Assembly (NCBI RefSeq): GCF_001886955.1
Contig: NZ_CP016804.1
Location: forward strand, 1,178,001 to 1,242,000
Source of the DNA: Halodesulfurarchaeum formicicum
GTDB lineage: Archaea > Halobacteriota > Halobacteria > Halobacteriales > Halobacteriaceae
Reading direction: 5' to 3'
DNA length: 64,000 nucleotides
Within the stretch, counting starts at the first letter, position 1. The number at the start of each line of letters is the position of its first letter. The position numbers were made by a program, and so were the translations under genes. The notes below the pieces were generated by a model. That model was given only the letters and a program-made list of their open reading frames with translations, searched no databases and had not been told where the DNA came from. Shown here piece after piece: positions 63,159 to 64,000 of this stretch.

Positions 63159-64000
63159 GAGCGCGGGACCACGAGTGTCGGCACGTCGATCGAGCGCAAC
63201 ACCGTACTCGTGACACTTCCCAGCAGTTGACGGCGGACGTTCGAACGACCGTGTGATCCCATCACGACTAGATCGACGTTCTCGGCCGCGGCGGTCTCAC
63301 AGATCGCCCCGGAGACACCTTCGAAGTCCTTCGACCGGCGGACCATCGACTCTACTGACAGGTTCGGCTCCGTCGCCTGAACCGTCTCCGCTGCCGCCTC
63401 GGTCGCCGTCTCGGCCCGACTCTCGAGGGCCTCGATAAACTCCCCGTCGAGGCCACCAGCGTTGAACACGCCACCTGCTCGCTGGAGGTCGACCACGGAG
63501 AGAACGGTGACCGACGCGTCGAACTGGCTCGCCAGCGCAGCAACGTGTGGGAGTGCGATGTCGGCGTTTTCGCTCCCGTCCGTCGGAACGAGAATCCGCG
63601 ACGGGTCGAAATCGGACTCGTCTTCCCCTGGCCCTGGATCCACCAGTACCGGTATGTCCCCACGTTCGAGGACCCCTTCAGTGACACCGCCGAGAAGCCG
63701 GCGAGACACGGACGACCGACCTTGCCGACCGAGAACGACCAACGGGTTCGTCCCGCTGTCGAGTGCGAACTCGACGATTCGATCGGCAGGCCGTCCCTCG
63801 AGCAGGGTACTCGAAATCCGGACGTCCTCGGCTTGGGTCTCGATATCGGCGAGTAACTGCTCGCGGTCCGAACGGAGTCGATCACGACCGGCCCCGGATC
63901 GCAACGCGTCGAGAATCGAGGCTTCCAACACGGTCACTACGTCGATCGGGACCGAGAGGGCCTGGGCAAGCACAAAGCCCGTCCGCGCGGCGTGGGCCGC
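63149..64000 (-). CDS. Tandem universal stress protein (partial, N-terminus outside window)
   Basis: The frame is open to the window edge, so the true start lies beyond 64000 (the edge reads AAHAARTGFVLAQALSVP). Two UspA domains are visible. Each ends in the ATP-binding loop pattern G-x2-G-x9-G: VVLGRQGRSSVSRRLLGGVTEG and VVMGSHGRSNVRRQLLGSVTST. The second domain starts SRILVPTDGSENADIALPH. USPs bind ATP and help cells survive stress. A GTG at 63973 gives a shorter frame but would cut into the first domain. Confidence 0.9.
   Translation of the reverse strand, partial: AAHAARTGFVLAQALSVPIDVVTVLEASILDALRSGAGRDRLRSDREQLLADIETQAEDVRISSTLLEGRPADRIVEFALDSGTNPLVVLGRQGRSSVSRRLLGGVTEGVLERGDIPVLVDPGPGEDESDFDPSRILVPTDGSENADIALPHVAALASQFDASVTVLSVVDLQRAGGVFNAGGLDGEFIEALESRAETATEAAAETVQATEPNLSVESMVRRSKDFEGVSGAICETAAAENVDLVVMGSHGRSNVRRQLLGSVTSTVLRSIDVPTLVVPRSQS

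Overview
The window is from a haloarchaeon (class Halobacteria). The proteins are very acidic, the core DNA is GC-rich, genes overlap by ATGA, several promoters are TATA boxes placed for leaderless transcripts, and the gene content is archaeal: PilB/PilC-type pilus genes, UbiA, a PolB2-type polymerase, an Orc1 remnant and a haloarchaeal type I-B CRISPR repeat. The genus cannot be told from the sequence alone.

Layout. (1) 1-2.8 kb, minus strand: a ferrous iron uptake operon (FeoA, a FeoB split into GTPase and membrane proteins, a small membrane protein, and a FeoC-like regulator cut by the window edge) behind a DtxR-like palindrome. (2) 3.0-11.4 kb: a relatively AT-rich accessory island. Single genes on both strands are separated by six degenerate copies of one ~70 bp element, all in the same orientation. 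Several genes are nuclease-like: an HhH glycosylase-like protein, a PD-(D/E)XK protein and a BglII-like endonuclease. A HEAT-repeat protein and small orphan genes make up the rest. (3) 11.5-13.4 kb: a decayed UvrD-like helicase-nuclease gene. (4) 13.6-25.8 kb: a complete type I-B CRISPR-Cas locus (cas6-8b-7-5-3-4-1-2), a leader and 39 repeats with 38 spacers. (5) 25.8-26.5 kb: a scar made of an IS6-type transposase remnant joined to the C-terminal end of an orc1/cdc6 gene.

(6) 26.5-37.0 kb: a long co-directional cluster with a RecA-fold protein that has lost its Walker A motif, a PolB2-type DNA polymerase with an altered motif C, winged-helix proteins, an orphan protein, an AddB-like protein in two pieces and a large AddA-like helicase-nuclease. 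It looks like a dedicated DNA repair or replication module and is, with the cassette-like island, the most interesting part of the window. (7) 37.0-43.5 kb: a recombination-rich stretch with three tyrosine recombinases (two sharing a Cys4 insert), a dead IS5-type transposase and a pair of 43 bp direct repeats carrying tRNA T-arm-like sequence.

(8) 43.6-64 kb: ordinary chromosome. It holds a YdjM-like membrane protein, a GIY-YIG protein, a UbiA prenyltransferase, a 7TM/PAS histidine kinase, tRNA-Thr(UGU), a secreted Ig-like protein, a Tat lipoprotein, and a type IV pilus operon (PilB-like ATPase, PilC-like platform, four pilin-like proteins). These are followed by an RNA-ligase-like protein lacking its lysine, a membrane-anchored ArsR-type regulator, IlvD, a TRAM protein, a MetF-MetV fusion behind a structured leader, another lipoprotein and a tandem universal stress protein cut by the window end.

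Most function calls rest on motifs read by eye; no database search was run.
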